Of a stretch of DNA of 64,000 bases, positions 38,468 to 47,523 are shown piece by piece. The position numbers and the translations under genes were made by a program. The notes beneath the pieces are model-generated. The model worked only from the letters and a program-made list of their open reading frames with translations, was not told the DNA's origin and did not search any database. Positions within the stretch are counted from its first letter, which is position 1. Every line of letters begins with the position of its first letter. The stretch is from Microcaldota archaeon (GTDB taxonomy: Archaea > Micrarchaeota > Micrarchaeia > Micrarchaeales > Micrarchaeaceae). The DNA lies in assembly GCA_021799635.1 (NCBI GenBank), contig JAJZAB010000002.1, forward strand, positions 1 to 64,000. Reading direction: 5' to 3'.

Positions 38468-39448
38468 GTGCAACTATTAATATATTTTTCAATGCCTAGC
38501 AATAATGGTGTTTTGTTGGTTGAAAGTGTGGTAATAATAGGATCAGGGCCTGCAGGCCTCAGTGCAGCAATATACACTGCCAGGGAGGGATTCAGCCCTC
38601 TGCTCATAGGAGGCGCTGTGTCGGGCGGCCAGCTTATGCTTACAACAGCTGTTGAAAACATGCCGGGCTTCCCTGATGGAGTGCAGGGGCCAGAGCTTAT
38701 AGAGCTCATGCGGAAGCAGGCGGAGAGGTTTGGAACGCGCTTCGTCAACGAGGATGTGACAGGAGTGGAATTCAGCTCAAAGCCTCTAGTCGTTAGGACA
38801 GAATCCAATGAATACCAGGCGCGCAGCGTCATAATAGCCACGGGGGCAAACGCAAAGGTCCTCGGAATACCATCGGAGAGCAAGCTGTTTGGTCATGGGG
38901 TGAGCACCTGCGCCACGTGCGACGGCCCCTTCTTTAAAAACAGGGACGTTGTAGTGGTTGGCGGCGGGGATACCGCTATGGAGGACTCCCTATTTCTTAC
39001 AAGGTTCTGCAGGAGCGTTACAATAGTTCACAGGCGCGATGCATTCAAGGCCAGCAAGGCAATGCAGGACAAGGTGATGTCCAACCCAAAGATAAAGGTA
39101 ATTTGGAATTCGGAGGTGTCGGAGATAATCGGCGACGAAAGCGTCTCAGGGGTAAGGATAAAAGATTCTTCGGGCAGGGTGACCGAGATGCAGGCCGGCG
39201 GCGTATTTGTGGCGATAGGGCACGCGCCAAACACAAAATTCCTTGCGGGATCGATGCGCCTGGACAGCGAAGGCTACATAATAACCCACGATGAGGTGCT
39301 AACAGACAAAGAGGGAGTATACGTAGCAGGAGATAATGCAGACAGATACTACAGGCAGGCCGGCACAGCGTCGGCGAGCGGGATAAAGGCGGCGCTCCGG
39401 GTCAGGGAGTACCTCCAGGGAATGCAAAAGGGGCACTCAGAAGAGTGA
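38468..39448 (+). CDS. trxB: Thioredoxin-disulfide reductase
   Basis: VVIIGSGPAGLSAAIYTAREG, CATCDGPFF, YVAGDNAD. Confidence 0.93.
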   Translation: MQLLIYFSMPSNNGVLLVESVVIIGSGPAGLSAAIYTAREGFSPLLIGGAVSGGQLMLTTAVENMPGFPDGVQGPELIELMRKQAERFGTRFVNEDVTGVEFSSKPLVVRTESNEYQARSVIIATGANAKVLGIPSESKLFGHGVSTCATCDGPFFKNRDVVVVGGGDTAMEDSLFLTRFCRSVTIVHRRDAFKASKAMQDKVMSNPKIKVIWNSEVSEIIGDESVSGVRIKDSSGRVTEMQAGGVFVAIGHAPNTKFLAGSMRLDSEGYIITHDEVLTDKEGVYVAGDNADRYYRQAGTASASGIKAALRVREYLQGMQKGHSEE

Positions 39449-40489
39449 CTTCTGCCCTCCCCTGCTGGCCAGGGAAGAAACCCTTACGCCTATCTTCCTT
39501 ACCGGCTTTTCCTTGACCAGGTCGCTGAGAAGCGACGTGGCTGTTTTTAGCACAAGCTCCTCAGAATCTGAGTAGTTGTTTAAGCTTCTGCTCTTCAGCC
39601 TATCAGTGAAATCGCTGTACCTCGCCTTCACCCCTATGCTCTTGAAAACGAAATTGTTGCGCCTGACCTCTCCTATAACTTCCTTAGTCAGCATTTTTAT
39701 CAGGCTTTCTACCTCACGCATGCTGTGCGCGTTGCTGTCAAGGGTACGCTCCCTACCTATGGACACCACGTTCGCATTGTCCACTATAGAGCTGGTATCG
39801 GTCCCGTTTGCTAGTATGAACAGCTCCTTGCCGAAGGAGCCAAGGAGGTCTATCAGCACCATTGGGTCTGCCTGTGAAAGGTCTCCTATTGTCTTTATTC
39901 CGATTGCAGCCAGTTTTTCCTCCGTCTTCCTCCCAACCCCTGGTATCTTCCCAACGCTCCTGTCCTTAAGGAATTCCTTTATCCCATCCTGCCCGACAGC
40001 CTTGAGACCGTCAGGCTTGGCGCTGTCGCACACCATCTTGGCAAATATCTTGCCGCTGCTTATACCTATGGTGCAGGGCAAGCCGGTTTTGTCCCTTACA
40101 ATCCCTTTTATCTCTTTGCCGATGGCCAATGCCTCCTCGTAGCTGCCAACCTCGAACTCAAGCACGGCCTCGTCTATGCTGTCGGCCTCCATCCTTGCCT
40201 TGTAGCCTGACAGCAGGGTCATTATCCTCTTCGAAATCTCCTCATAGTAGTTCCAGTCCGCCTGGACGTACGCCATGTTAGGGTTCAGTTTGTAGGCTTC
40301 AGAGGTCCGCATTGCGCTGTGAACTCCAAAGGCCCTGGCCTCGTAGTTGCAGGTCTGGACAACGCCCTTCAGCTTCTCCGATTCCGGGCTGGATCCGACT
40401 ACCAGAGGCTTGCCCTTGAGCTCCTGGTGACGCACCTCCTCGCAGGCCGCGAAGAAGTAGTCCATGTCTATGTAAAGCATTACCTTCAA
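39437..40489 (-). CDS. dinB: DNA polymerase IV (Y-family)
   Basis: YIDMDYFFAACEEVRHQELKGKPLVVG, ADSIDEAVLE, KIPGVGRKTEEKL. Confidence 0.93.
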   Translation of the reverse strand: MKVMLYIDMDYFFAACEEVRHQELKGKPLVVGSSPESEKLKGVVQTCNYEARAFGVHSAMRTSEAYKLNPNMAYVQADWNYYEEISKRIMTLLSGYKARMEADSIDEAVLEFEVGSYEEALAIGKEIKGIVRDKTGLPCTIGISSGKIFAKMVCDSAKPDGLKAVGQDGIKEFLKDRSVGKIPGVGRKTEEKLAAIGIKTIGDLSQADPMVLIDLLGSFGKELFILANGTDTSSIVDNANVVSIGRERTLDSNAHSMREVESLIKMLTKEVIGEVRRNNFVFKSIGVKARYSDFTDRLKSRSLNNYSDSEELVLKTATSLLSDLVKEKPVRKIGVRVSSLASRGGQKSLF

Positions 40490-40681
40490 AGTATCAAGTT
40501 AACATATAACAAAGCACAATTTTAAGGCTTGCCAAGGAAACCTTGCACACGATGTCAACCCGGCGCGCTCATCGTTCCGGAGCGCCGCGGTTTGCCGGCA
40601 CCGCAACATATATGAGCGTCATGGTCAAAATAATTGTGCGGCAGCGGAGGGTGCGGAACTTTCCTGCAGCGCGTTCGATAA

Positions 40682-41542
40682 TTGACAATTGGCGTTTCGA
40701 TGAAAAGCGTTAGGGAGATGGCAGTTTCCGGGAGCTTCTATACATCAGACAAGGACGCGCTCGCTGACTTCATAGACCGGGCCGTAAAGGAGGCGAGGAT
40801 GGTGCACGACGTTGAGGAAGCGGCGTCATACATAGTCCCGCACGCTGGCTACATCTACTCCGGAAGGACGGCTGCGTGCGCGTACTCAGCCATGCTCTTC
40901 AATAAAAGCATTGAGGAAATAGAGACGATAGTTGTGGTCGGCCCAAATCACACAGGCGAAGGGAAGCCCATATCAGTATCAATGCGCGATTGGAGGACCC
41001 CTTTTGGTATTGTGGCCAATGACACAGCGCTGTCAAAGCTCATCTCAAAGGCGGCTGGAATGTACAAGGACGAGGTTGCGCACGCGCGCGAACACTCAGT
41101 GGAAGTTCAGCTTCCATTCATAAAGAGGCTGCTGCCTGATGCCATGGCGTCTTTTGTTTGCATGGGAGACCAGAGCATTGGCGCGGCCTCCGCCCTCTCA
41201 AACTCAGTAGCCAGCGCCGCCGAATCCCTGGGCAGGAGAATCCTAGTGGTGGCAAGCTCGGACTTCAACCACTACGAGCCGAGAAGCGTGGCAGACAGTA
41301 AGGACACGCCTCTCTTCGAAAGGATTTCTGACATGGATGTGGAAGGTTTTTACACGCTGAGGGAGCGGCTCGGCGAGAGCTCGTGCGGCTTCGGCCCCAT
41401 CGCTGTTTCCATGCTGTTCGCAAAGAGAATGTACGGCAGGAGCAAAGGGTTAATGATATGCAGGTCTGACTCAGGGGACCAAACCGGAGACAAAAGCAGC
41501 GTTGTGGACTATGCATCCTTCGCATTCGTAAGGCAGGGTTAG
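40682..41542 (+). CDS. MEMO1-family protein (AmmeMemoRadiSam protein B)
   Basis: VPHAGYIYSGRTAACAYSAM, VVGPNHTG, REHSVEVQLPFIKRL, SSDFNHY. Confidence 0.92.
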   Translation: MTIGVSMKSVREMAVSGSFYTSDKDALADFIDRAVKEARMVHDVEEAASYIVPHAGYIYSGRTAACAYSAMLFNKSIEEIETIVVVGPNHTGEGKPISVSMRDWRTPFGIVANDTALSKLISKAAGMYKDEVAHAREHSVEVQLPFIKRLLPDAMASFVCMGDQSIGAASALSNSVASAAESLGRRILVVASSDFNHYEPRSVADSKDTPLFERISDMDVEGFYTLRERLGESSCGFGPIAVSMLFAKRMYGRSKGLMICRSDSGDQTGDKSSVVDYASFAFVRQG

Positions 41543-41552
41543 CAGCGTGAGC

Positions 41553-41593
41553 TGGAAACCCCGCGCTCTTTGGGTTGGGCGGTCGAGTGTCAC
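41553..41593 (+). repeat. Solo IS200/IS605-type end-like motif
   Basis: GCTGGAAACCCCGCGCTCTTTGGGTTGGGCGGTCGAGTGTCAC; compare 57869-57906. Confidence 0.35.
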
Positions 41594-42822
41594 ATAACTA
41601 TACCTATGCCTGCGAACTCCTTTCCGGAGTAGACTACAAACCTGCCCAGCTCCCTGGTTTCATCGAACCTTTCCGCAGGTATTTTTACCATAAGGCTGAG
41701 TTCGGCGTCAACCGCGTTCAGCTCAGCTGCCCTTTTCGATTTTATAAGTTCCCCTGTTGTAGAATCTATCTGATCGATTATTTTTATGGACCTGCATCTT
41801 ATATCCATGCCGTTGAACCTTATACTCAGCCTGCCCGACAGCCTCCGGGTGACGAATATCCTGGCCCTTATCGCGCTCCTTGCGATCGGGCAGTACGCCT
41901 CGCCGCAGAGTATGGAGCCCCTCACGTCGGCATCAACGCTCCTGTCAAGCTTCAGCGCCACGCTGCTGCCGACCTTTGCCGACTTCACGCCCCTGCCGTT
42001 GACTATTATCCCCCTGACCGTTATGTTTATATCAAGCGGGATTATGCACGTGCCCTTCTGATTCACCTTTATGTGGCCCCTGACTATCCTGCCTGATACA
42101 ATATCCTTTCTCCCTCCAAGGAATCCCTGCAGAACTATCCTCAAAGCACCGTCGTTTTTGCCTTCAGCCCCGCCGGCTTTCTCATACAGCAGCTCGATCA
42201 GCGGCTTTCCGCGGTACCATCCGGTGTTGCCGCTCCTTTCTACAATGTTGTCTCCCATGTAGGCCGATATAGGCACGAAACTAACGTTATCCCCAGCGAA
42301 GCCTATCCTGCTTATGAATGCAGAAAGTCCCTTCCTTATCTGATCAAACTCCGCCCTGTCAAACCCGACCAAATCCATCTTGTTTACGGCTACGACAAGG
42401 TTGTCTATGCCCAGCATCCTGGCTATGAACAGGTGCCTTTTCGTCTGGTCGCGTATGCCCTCATCCCTCTTAGCAGAGACAATGAGCAGTGCCGTATTGG
42501 CGTAAGAGGCGCCGCTTATCATGTTCTTTATCAGCTCCTCGTGCCCCGGGACGTCGATGAGCGAGAACGCGGCGTCCTTGTACGACACCTCCGCCCTTGT
42601 CACGTCTATGGTCAGCCCGCCCATCCTTTCCTCATGGAAGCTGTCCAGTATGAAAGCCGGCTCAAAGCTCTTGTGCAGCTTACTGCTATATTTCTTGGCC
42701 TCTTCCACCCTTGCCCTGCTAACCGAGTTTGTGAGCATCAGAAGGCTGCCTATAAGCGTGGACTTCCCGTGGTCCTTGTGCCCCAGCATGGTAATGTTGC
42801 GCACTTTCATCATATCCCTCAA
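41590..42822 (-). CDS. cysN: EF-1alpha/CysN-like GTPase (sulfate adenylyltransferase large subunit by context)
   Basis: GHKDHGKSTLIGSLL, DVPGHEELIKNMISGA, NKMD; adjacent to CysD-like gene. Confidence 0.75.
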   Translation of the reverse strand: MRDMMKVRNITMLGHKDHGKSTLIGSLLMLTNSVSRARVEEAKKYSSKLHKSFEPAFILDSFHEERMGGLTIDVTRAEVSYKDAAFSLIDVPGHEELIKNMISGASYANTALLIVSAKRDEGIRDQTKRHLFIARMLGIDNLVVAVNKMDLVGFDRAEFDQIRKGLSAFISRIGFAGDNVSFVPISAYMGDNIVERSGNTGWYRGKPLIELLYEKAGGAEGKNDGALRIVLQGFLGGRKDIVSGRIVRGHIKVNQKGTCIIPLDINITVRGIIVNGRGVKSAKVGSSVALKLDRSVDADVRGSILCGEAYCPIARSAIRARIFVTRRLSGRLSIRFNGMDIRCRSIKIIDQIDSTTGELIKSKRAAELNAVDAELSLMVKIPAERFDETRELGRFVVYSGKEFAGIGIVM

Positions 42823-42882
42823 TCAAAGTCCAGGCCTCGGCCTTCGGCGGCGCATCATGGCGCGCCCCAGCGCCTCTGGAGT

Positions 42883-43680
42883 TTACATGTATCCCAGCGC
42901 CCTAAGCCTCTGCATAACCATCTCGTTTTCCTTGTCCATGCTCCTTCCAGAGCGTTCCTCGGTCTTCGTTACCTCGAGCTCCTTTATTATCTGGTCTACG
43001 GTTCTGGCATCGGATTTCACAGGCACGGTGCAGTGCGTACATCCAAGGCTCCTGTACCTGAAGCCGTTTCTTGCGAAGTAGAGAGGGTTGACCGGTATGC
43101 GCTCCTGCTTCACATAGCTCCATATGTCTATCTCATTCCAATCTAGCAGCGGGTGCACCCTAACGTGGCTGCCACCGTCAAGCTTGGAGGAGTAGTCATC
43201 CCACAGCTCAGCCGGCTGGTTTTTGTAGTCCCACCTGAACTTCGCATCCCTTGGCGACATGTACCTCTCCTTGCTCCTTATCCCGTGCTCATCCCTCCTT
43301 ATCGATACTATCAGCGCATCGAAGCCGTGCTCCTTCATCACCTTTTTCAATGTCTCCGGCTTGTTCTTGCCGCAGCAAGCAGAGCCTATCGCATCAGGCT
43401 TCACATCGCTGTAGGCAACTATGAGGTTCAGCTTCCACTTCTTGGCGAGGTACTCTCTGAAAGAGTATGTCTCCGGGAAGTCTATCCTGTTGTCTATGTG
43501 TATAACTGGAAATGGCACTTTGCCAAGGAATGCCTTCCTTGCCAGGGCGAGCATAGTGGTTGAATCCTTGCCCATAGACCAGAGCGCAGCGATGTTGCTG
43601 AACTTCGAGTCGGCCTCCCTCAATATGTATATGCTTCTATCTTCCAGCGTCTTTAGGTTCTGTTTTATCATGATATCCAC
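42883..43680 (-). CDS. cysD: Sulfate adenylyltransferase subunit 2 / PAPS-reductase-family protein (CysD-like)
   Basis: SMGKDSTTMLALARKAF, IDNRIDFPETYSFREYLAKKW, VHPLLDWNEIDIWSYV. Confidence 0.85.
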   Translation of the reverse strand: MDIMIKQNLKTLEDRSIYILREADSKFSNIAALWSMGKDSTTMLALARKAFLGKVPFPVIHIDNRIDFPETYSFREYLAKKWKLNLIVAYSDVKPDAIGSACCGKNKPETLKKVMKEHGFDALIVSIRRDEHGIRSKERYMSPRDAKFRWDYKNQPAELWDDYSSKLDGGSHVRVHPLLDWNEIDIWSYVKQERIPVNPLYFARNGFRYRSLGCTHCTVPVKSDARTVDQIIKELEVTKTEERSGRSMDKENEMVMQRLRALGYM

Positions 43681-43970
43681 TCCTTGTAATCCCTGTTTGT
43701 GTTCAGCAGCTCCTTCAGGTAAATGGTAGCGCCCCGCACCTTTCCGCCTACCTTAACGACTATCGGCACCCTGAACATGGGCACGTACCTAGAGTCGTAT
43801 ATCATAGCGTAGGCCGAAAGCATGTCCTTCCCGGACCTCAGCTTCCTCGGATAAAACACCTTGTAGTATTTTGCCCCGCCCTTCAGCATGAATTTCCTGA
43901 ACGCTTCCCAGTGCTTCTCATCTGGATGCGCGTTTAGCTGCTCCGCCACCTCTGCCTGCTTCCTAACCAT
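43668..43970 (-). CDS. Hypothetical protein, third gene of the cysND-like operon
   Basis: 100 aa ORF overlapping the cysD start. Confidence 0.65.
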   Translation of the reverse strand: MVRKQAEVAEQLNAHPDEKHWEAFRKFMLKGGAKYYKVFYPRKLRSGKDMLSAYAMIYDSRYVPMFRVPIVVKVGGKVRGATIYLKELLNTNRDYKEWIS

Positions 43971-43980
43971 ACAACCACTT

Positions 43981-44014
43981 ATTATACATAATTAATAAAA
44001 TTATACATAATTAA
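43981..44014. promoter_or_regulatory. Tandem 15-bp operator-like repeats ATTATACATAATTAA (19-bp period)
   Basis: Identical copies at 43981-43995 and 44000-44014, each with a TTAT-AC-ATAA dyad, in the divergent promoter region. Confidence 0.6.
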
Positions 44015-44053
44015 ATATAAAAACCTTGCGCGCAATATATATTCAGTGGTTGC

Positions 44054-44278
44054 ATGAAGCTAAAAAGGGAGAATAAGGTTGAATTCACATCGGTTTCGAT
44101 ACCAGGCACTCTGTTCAGGAAGACGGAAAAGCACATAGAGGGGACCGGTTTCCCTTCCGTGTCAAGCTACGTGGCCTTTCTCCTCAGGATGGTGCTCAGC
44201 GATAAAAAGTCATCCGGAAAGTCAGATTACGAGAGCCGGATGATAAAGAGGCGGCTAAGGGAGCTCGGATACATGTAG
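44054..44278 (+). CDS. Ribbon-helix-helix-like regulator
   Basis: 74 aa; VEFTSVSIPGTLFRKTEKHIEGTGFPSVSSYVAFLLR matches beta-strand + two-helix RHH pattern. Confidence 0.6.
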   Translation: MKLKRENKVEFTSVSIPGTLFRKTEKHIEGTGFPSVSSYVAFLLRMVLSDKKSSGKSDYESRMIKRRLRELGYM

Positions 44279-44728
44279 TCACGAGCTCCTGATGAAGTCA
44301 ATCACGTTTTTCGGGTCTTCAGTTGGATTTACCTTTCTGAATATCTTTGCTACCCTGCCCTTCCTTATAACGAATGTATTCCTTATGGTTCCCATCCCAA
44401 AGATTCCTCTGTCACCATAAGAATCGTATTTTTTAATGACTTTGTGATCAGGGTCTGACAGGAGCAGGAATTTTATGTTGCACAGGCTCTTGAACCGGCT
44501 GTGCGACTTTAAGTCATCGCTGCTCACGCCTACAACAGCGGCGTCCAACCCCCTAAGCTTTGCTATATTCTTGCTGTAAGCCCTAGCCTGCATCGTGCAT
44601 CCAGGGGTCATGTCCTTTGGATAGAAGTATAAGACTAGGTATTCTGATTTGAAGTCCTTCAGCGAGTGCTGCTTGCCATCAACCCCCTTCAGCCTGAAGT
44701 CAGGCGCCTTTGATCCCGTTTTTATCAT
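44279..44728 (-). CDS. bcp: Peroxiredoxin (BCP/AhpC-TSA family)
   Basis: GSKAPDFRLKGVDGKQHSLKDF, YFYPKDMTPGCTMQARAY. Confidence 0.92.
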   Translation of the reverse strand: MIKTGSKAPDFRLKGVDGKQHSLKDFKSEYLVLYFYPKDMTPGCTMQARAYSKNIAKLRGLDAAVVGVSSDDLKSHSRFKSLCNIKFLLLSDPDHKVIKKYDSYGDRGIFGMGTIRNTFVIRKGRVAKIFRKVNPTEDPKNVIDFIRSS

Positions 44729-44798
44729 TTAATCAACATAGTATCTGTATTTAAACTTTTAAATGTTATTCCTAATGTCTTTTATCTAAAGTGTTGCA

Positions 44799-45509
44799 AT
44801 GGCGGTGTTGTCAGGCGTTATTGATAGGTTTAGGAAAGGGGGAGCGCAGCCCAGGGTGACCATAACAAGCATAAACATGAGGTGGAGGGGGACCACGCAC
44901 AGCAGGGAGGGCATGGTGCTCAAAAGCAGGAGCTTCTCAATATCAATACCGTTCCAGAACAAGACAAGCGACGCCGCGCTGCGCTTCGATGCCCTGAAGG
45001 AAAGGTTCAAGTCCCAGGAAGAGCCGCCGGTGAAGATACGAAGCATAGAGGTATCAGATCCATTCAAGCTCCTGTCGGTAGAGCCTGCGCCGCCTGCCGA
45101 GATAAAAAGCGGGCAAAAAGTCGATTTTGTGATCAATGTGGAAGCACCGGACTATGGCTATTCCGGCCCAATGACAGTCTCCTTCGATGCCGACGACTCC
45201 GGATTCGTCAAGGTGCAGGTCAACAAGGTCATACTGTCTTCAAAGGGCAAGAGGGTTGAAATAGAGAACTCGGGGGTAATACTGAACATGCCAAGAGGGG
45301 GAGTCTTCAAAAACAGCGTGCAGATGTACAAGGCGCTTAGCTATGGAGACGAGGTCAGCCGCGTAACCGTAAGCAAGCCCTTCGAGTTTGTAAGCTCAGA
45401 CCCCAAGCTCCCGTTCAGAATAGACGACAAGGGCAGCTACATCGCAACATTCTACATAAAGTGCCCGGACGTGGACTACGCGGGGCCGATGGAGATAGAG
45501 GTAAGCTGA
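44799..45509 (+). CDS. Hypothetical protein with two tandem Ig-like/beta-sandwich repeats
   Basis: 236 aa; IEVSDPFKLLSVEP...VEAPDYGYSGPMTV vs VTVSKPFEFVSSDP...IKCPDVDYAGPMEIEV. Confidence 0.6.
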   Translation: MAVLSGVIDRFRKGGAQPRVTITSINMRWRGTTHSREGMVLKSRSFSISIPFQNKTSDAALRFDALKERFKSQEEPPVKIRSIEVSDPFKLLSVEPAPPAEIKSGQKVDFVINVEAPDYGYSGPMTVSFDADDSGFVKVQVNKVILSSKGKRVEIENSGVILNMPRGGVFKNSVQMYKALSYGDEVSRVTVSKPFEFVSSDPKLPFRIDDKGSYIATFYIKCPDVDYAGPMEIEVS

Positions 45510-45515
45510 CCCTGG

Positions 45516-46481
45516 CTACTTCTCCACTCCAAGTATAGATATCTTTGCAAGCATCGACTCCAGCTGTATCCTCTCATTTGCACCCTCCACCACCCTGAAA
45601 TTGCATTCCCCTATATCTACTATTATCCTTAGCTTGGCCTTTTCCTCAATGTTCAGGTACTGCACCTCCCTGTAGCACTGTGACAGTATGTCTTCAGCGC
45701 TCATGCCGTGGCTGAGTATTAGGTTATCCAGCTCCTTTCTCGCATTCTCAAATTCACCAGATATCGCATGCTTTAGCATCGCAGCGATCTCCTTGGGCCT
45801 GGCCCTGGCCGCTATGTCGTATATGCTTGCTTCTGTAATCTCCCGCGCCTGCATTGCCGCACTCTGCAGTATGTTGCTTATTTTCCTAAGGTCTCCGTCG
45901 CCTACGTAAAGCAGCGCCTTTATGGCGTTCTCGTCTATCTTCAGCCTTTCCCCCTGGACTACCCTGTTTACGTATTCTTCCATTTCATCCTCATTGAGCG
46001 GCTTGAACCTGAAAACTACGCACCTGCTCTGGATCGGCTCTATTATCTTGCTGGCGTAGTTGGCGCTGAGTATGAACCTGGTTTCAGCAGAGAATTTTTC
46101 CATAGTCCTCCTCAGCGCATGCTGCGCCTCAGCAGTAAGCGAGTCGGCCTCATCCAGAAATATTATCTTGATCGGCACTCTTGCTATGGAAATCGTCTTC
46201 GCGAACTCCTTCACCTCTCCCCTTATGACATCTATTCCCCTGGTGTCGCTTGCATTAAGCTCCTTGAACGCCCCTCCAAGCTCGCTTCCGTACAGGTCAT
46301 GCGCCATTGCAAGCGCGCACGATGTCTTTCCTATCCCGGCAGAGCCCGCAAATATCATGCTTGGAAAGTTCCCCTTCTCAACAAATGAGGACAGCTTCTG
46401 GACTATGGCCTTCTGCCCTATAACCTCCTTCAGGGACCCAGGCCTATATTTCTCCTGCCATGGCAGGTCTACTACGCCCAT
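45516..46481 (-). CDS. rfcS: Replication factor C small subunit
   Basis: LPWQEKYRPGSLKEVIGQ, FAGSAGIGKTSCALAMAHDLYG, FLDEADSLTAEAQHALRRTMEKF. Confidence 0.95.
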   Translation of the reverse strand: MGVVDLPWQEKYRPGSLKEVIGQKAIVQKLSSFVEKGNFPSMIFAGSAGIGKTSCALAMAHDLYGSELGGAFKELNASDTRGIDVIRGEVKEFAKTISIARVPIKIIFLDEADSLTAEAQHALRRTMEKFSAETRFILSANYASKIIEPIQSRCVVFRFKPLNEDEMEEYVNRVVQGERLKIDENAIKALLYVGDGDLRKISNILQSAAMQAREITEASIYDIAARARPKEIAAMLKHAISGEFENARKELDNLILSHGMSAEDILSQCYREVQYLNIEEKAKLRIIVDIGECNFRVVEGANERIQLESMLAKISILGVEK

Positions 46482-46587
46482 ATAAAACCAACTATTATGC
46501 TAAAACAAGCAGATAGATATCATTTTGTAAAAAGCATTTATTAACTTTTCCATAGAGTATTAGTGCATCACATCTATTTTGCCTCAT

Positions 46588-46660
46588 GGGGAGTTACGCT
46601 AACCTGGTAGACTACCAGCTTTGGGAGCTGGCCACCCGAGTTCAAATCTCGGACTCCCCA
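46588..46660 (+). tRNA. tRNA-Pro (TGG); apparent integration target
   Basis: GGGGAGT/ACTCCCC acceptor, CCAGC-TTTGGGA-GCTGG, 3' end CAAATCTCGGACTCCCCA repeated downstream. Confidence 0.93.
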
Positions 46661-46779
46661 TTTATGCTTATCGAGGATAAGGTTGTAAATTGGGGACATA
46701 AAGCTTTAAATAGCTTTGTTTCTATACTACTTGATTCTGCCAATATGGTGCTGAAAGTATATTGCCTGGATTATATGGT

Positions 46780-47433
46780 GTTGCTGCCCACTGATTTAGA
46801 TCGGTCATAATCTGTTTTGGGAGGCCATAACGTTTCACTGCCTTTTTGAGAACTAATAACGCGTTGTCTGTCGTCGCATTTGGGAACTTTCCATATCCAA
46901 CTATGAACCTGGATGCGTCGTCTATGTATGAGATTATCTGTTCCCCCTGTTCAGTTTCTGTATAGTATGTATGCCACAGACTGTTGCTGTTGTACCTTTC
47001 ATACCGGACCCACTTCTTTCTCCGTATTTTCTTCTCTGAGGGGGGTTGTCAGTCCTGCATCCGTAAGTATCCTCTGTATTCTGTTGTGCGGTATACGAGG
47101 AATTCCGAGTATCTGATGGTACTTCTCCATCTTGACAGCTCCGAGAGGCATCTTATTATGTAATTCAAGGACAATCTTCCTTTCATTTTCATCGATTGGA
47201 TTAGACGGTCTACCACTGATGCTGACCCTAATCTTGTAAAGGGGTGTTTCACCGTATTTTTTCATCAGGATTCGTACGTATCTGGGTGTTATTCCTTGTT
47301 GTCTTGCAATGTGGTACACTGAAAATTCCCCTCTTTTCATCTCCCTGATAATCCATCGTAATTGACGCTTGTTCAGTTTCCGCATGACTTCTCTATTCCC
47401 GAGAGACGTTAAATATTTTGACGAGAGGAACAT
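46780..47433 (-). pseudogene. Frameshifted and truncated DDE (rve/IS481-like) transposase
   Basis: HTH part 46999-47433 (KRQLRWIIREMKRGEF..IARQQGITPRYVRILMKKYGETP); next frame reads RRKKWVRYERYNSNSLWHTYYTETEQGEQIISYIDDASRFIVGYGKFPNATTDNALLVLKKAVKRYGLPKQIMTDLNQW. Confidence 0.8.
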
Positions 47434-47523
47434 ATTTCGGGATTCTACAATCCCATTTTAAAAGCTAAGGTATATATATTTAGAGAAATGAAATTATATT
47501 GTGATTGCATGGCGCGTAAACTG

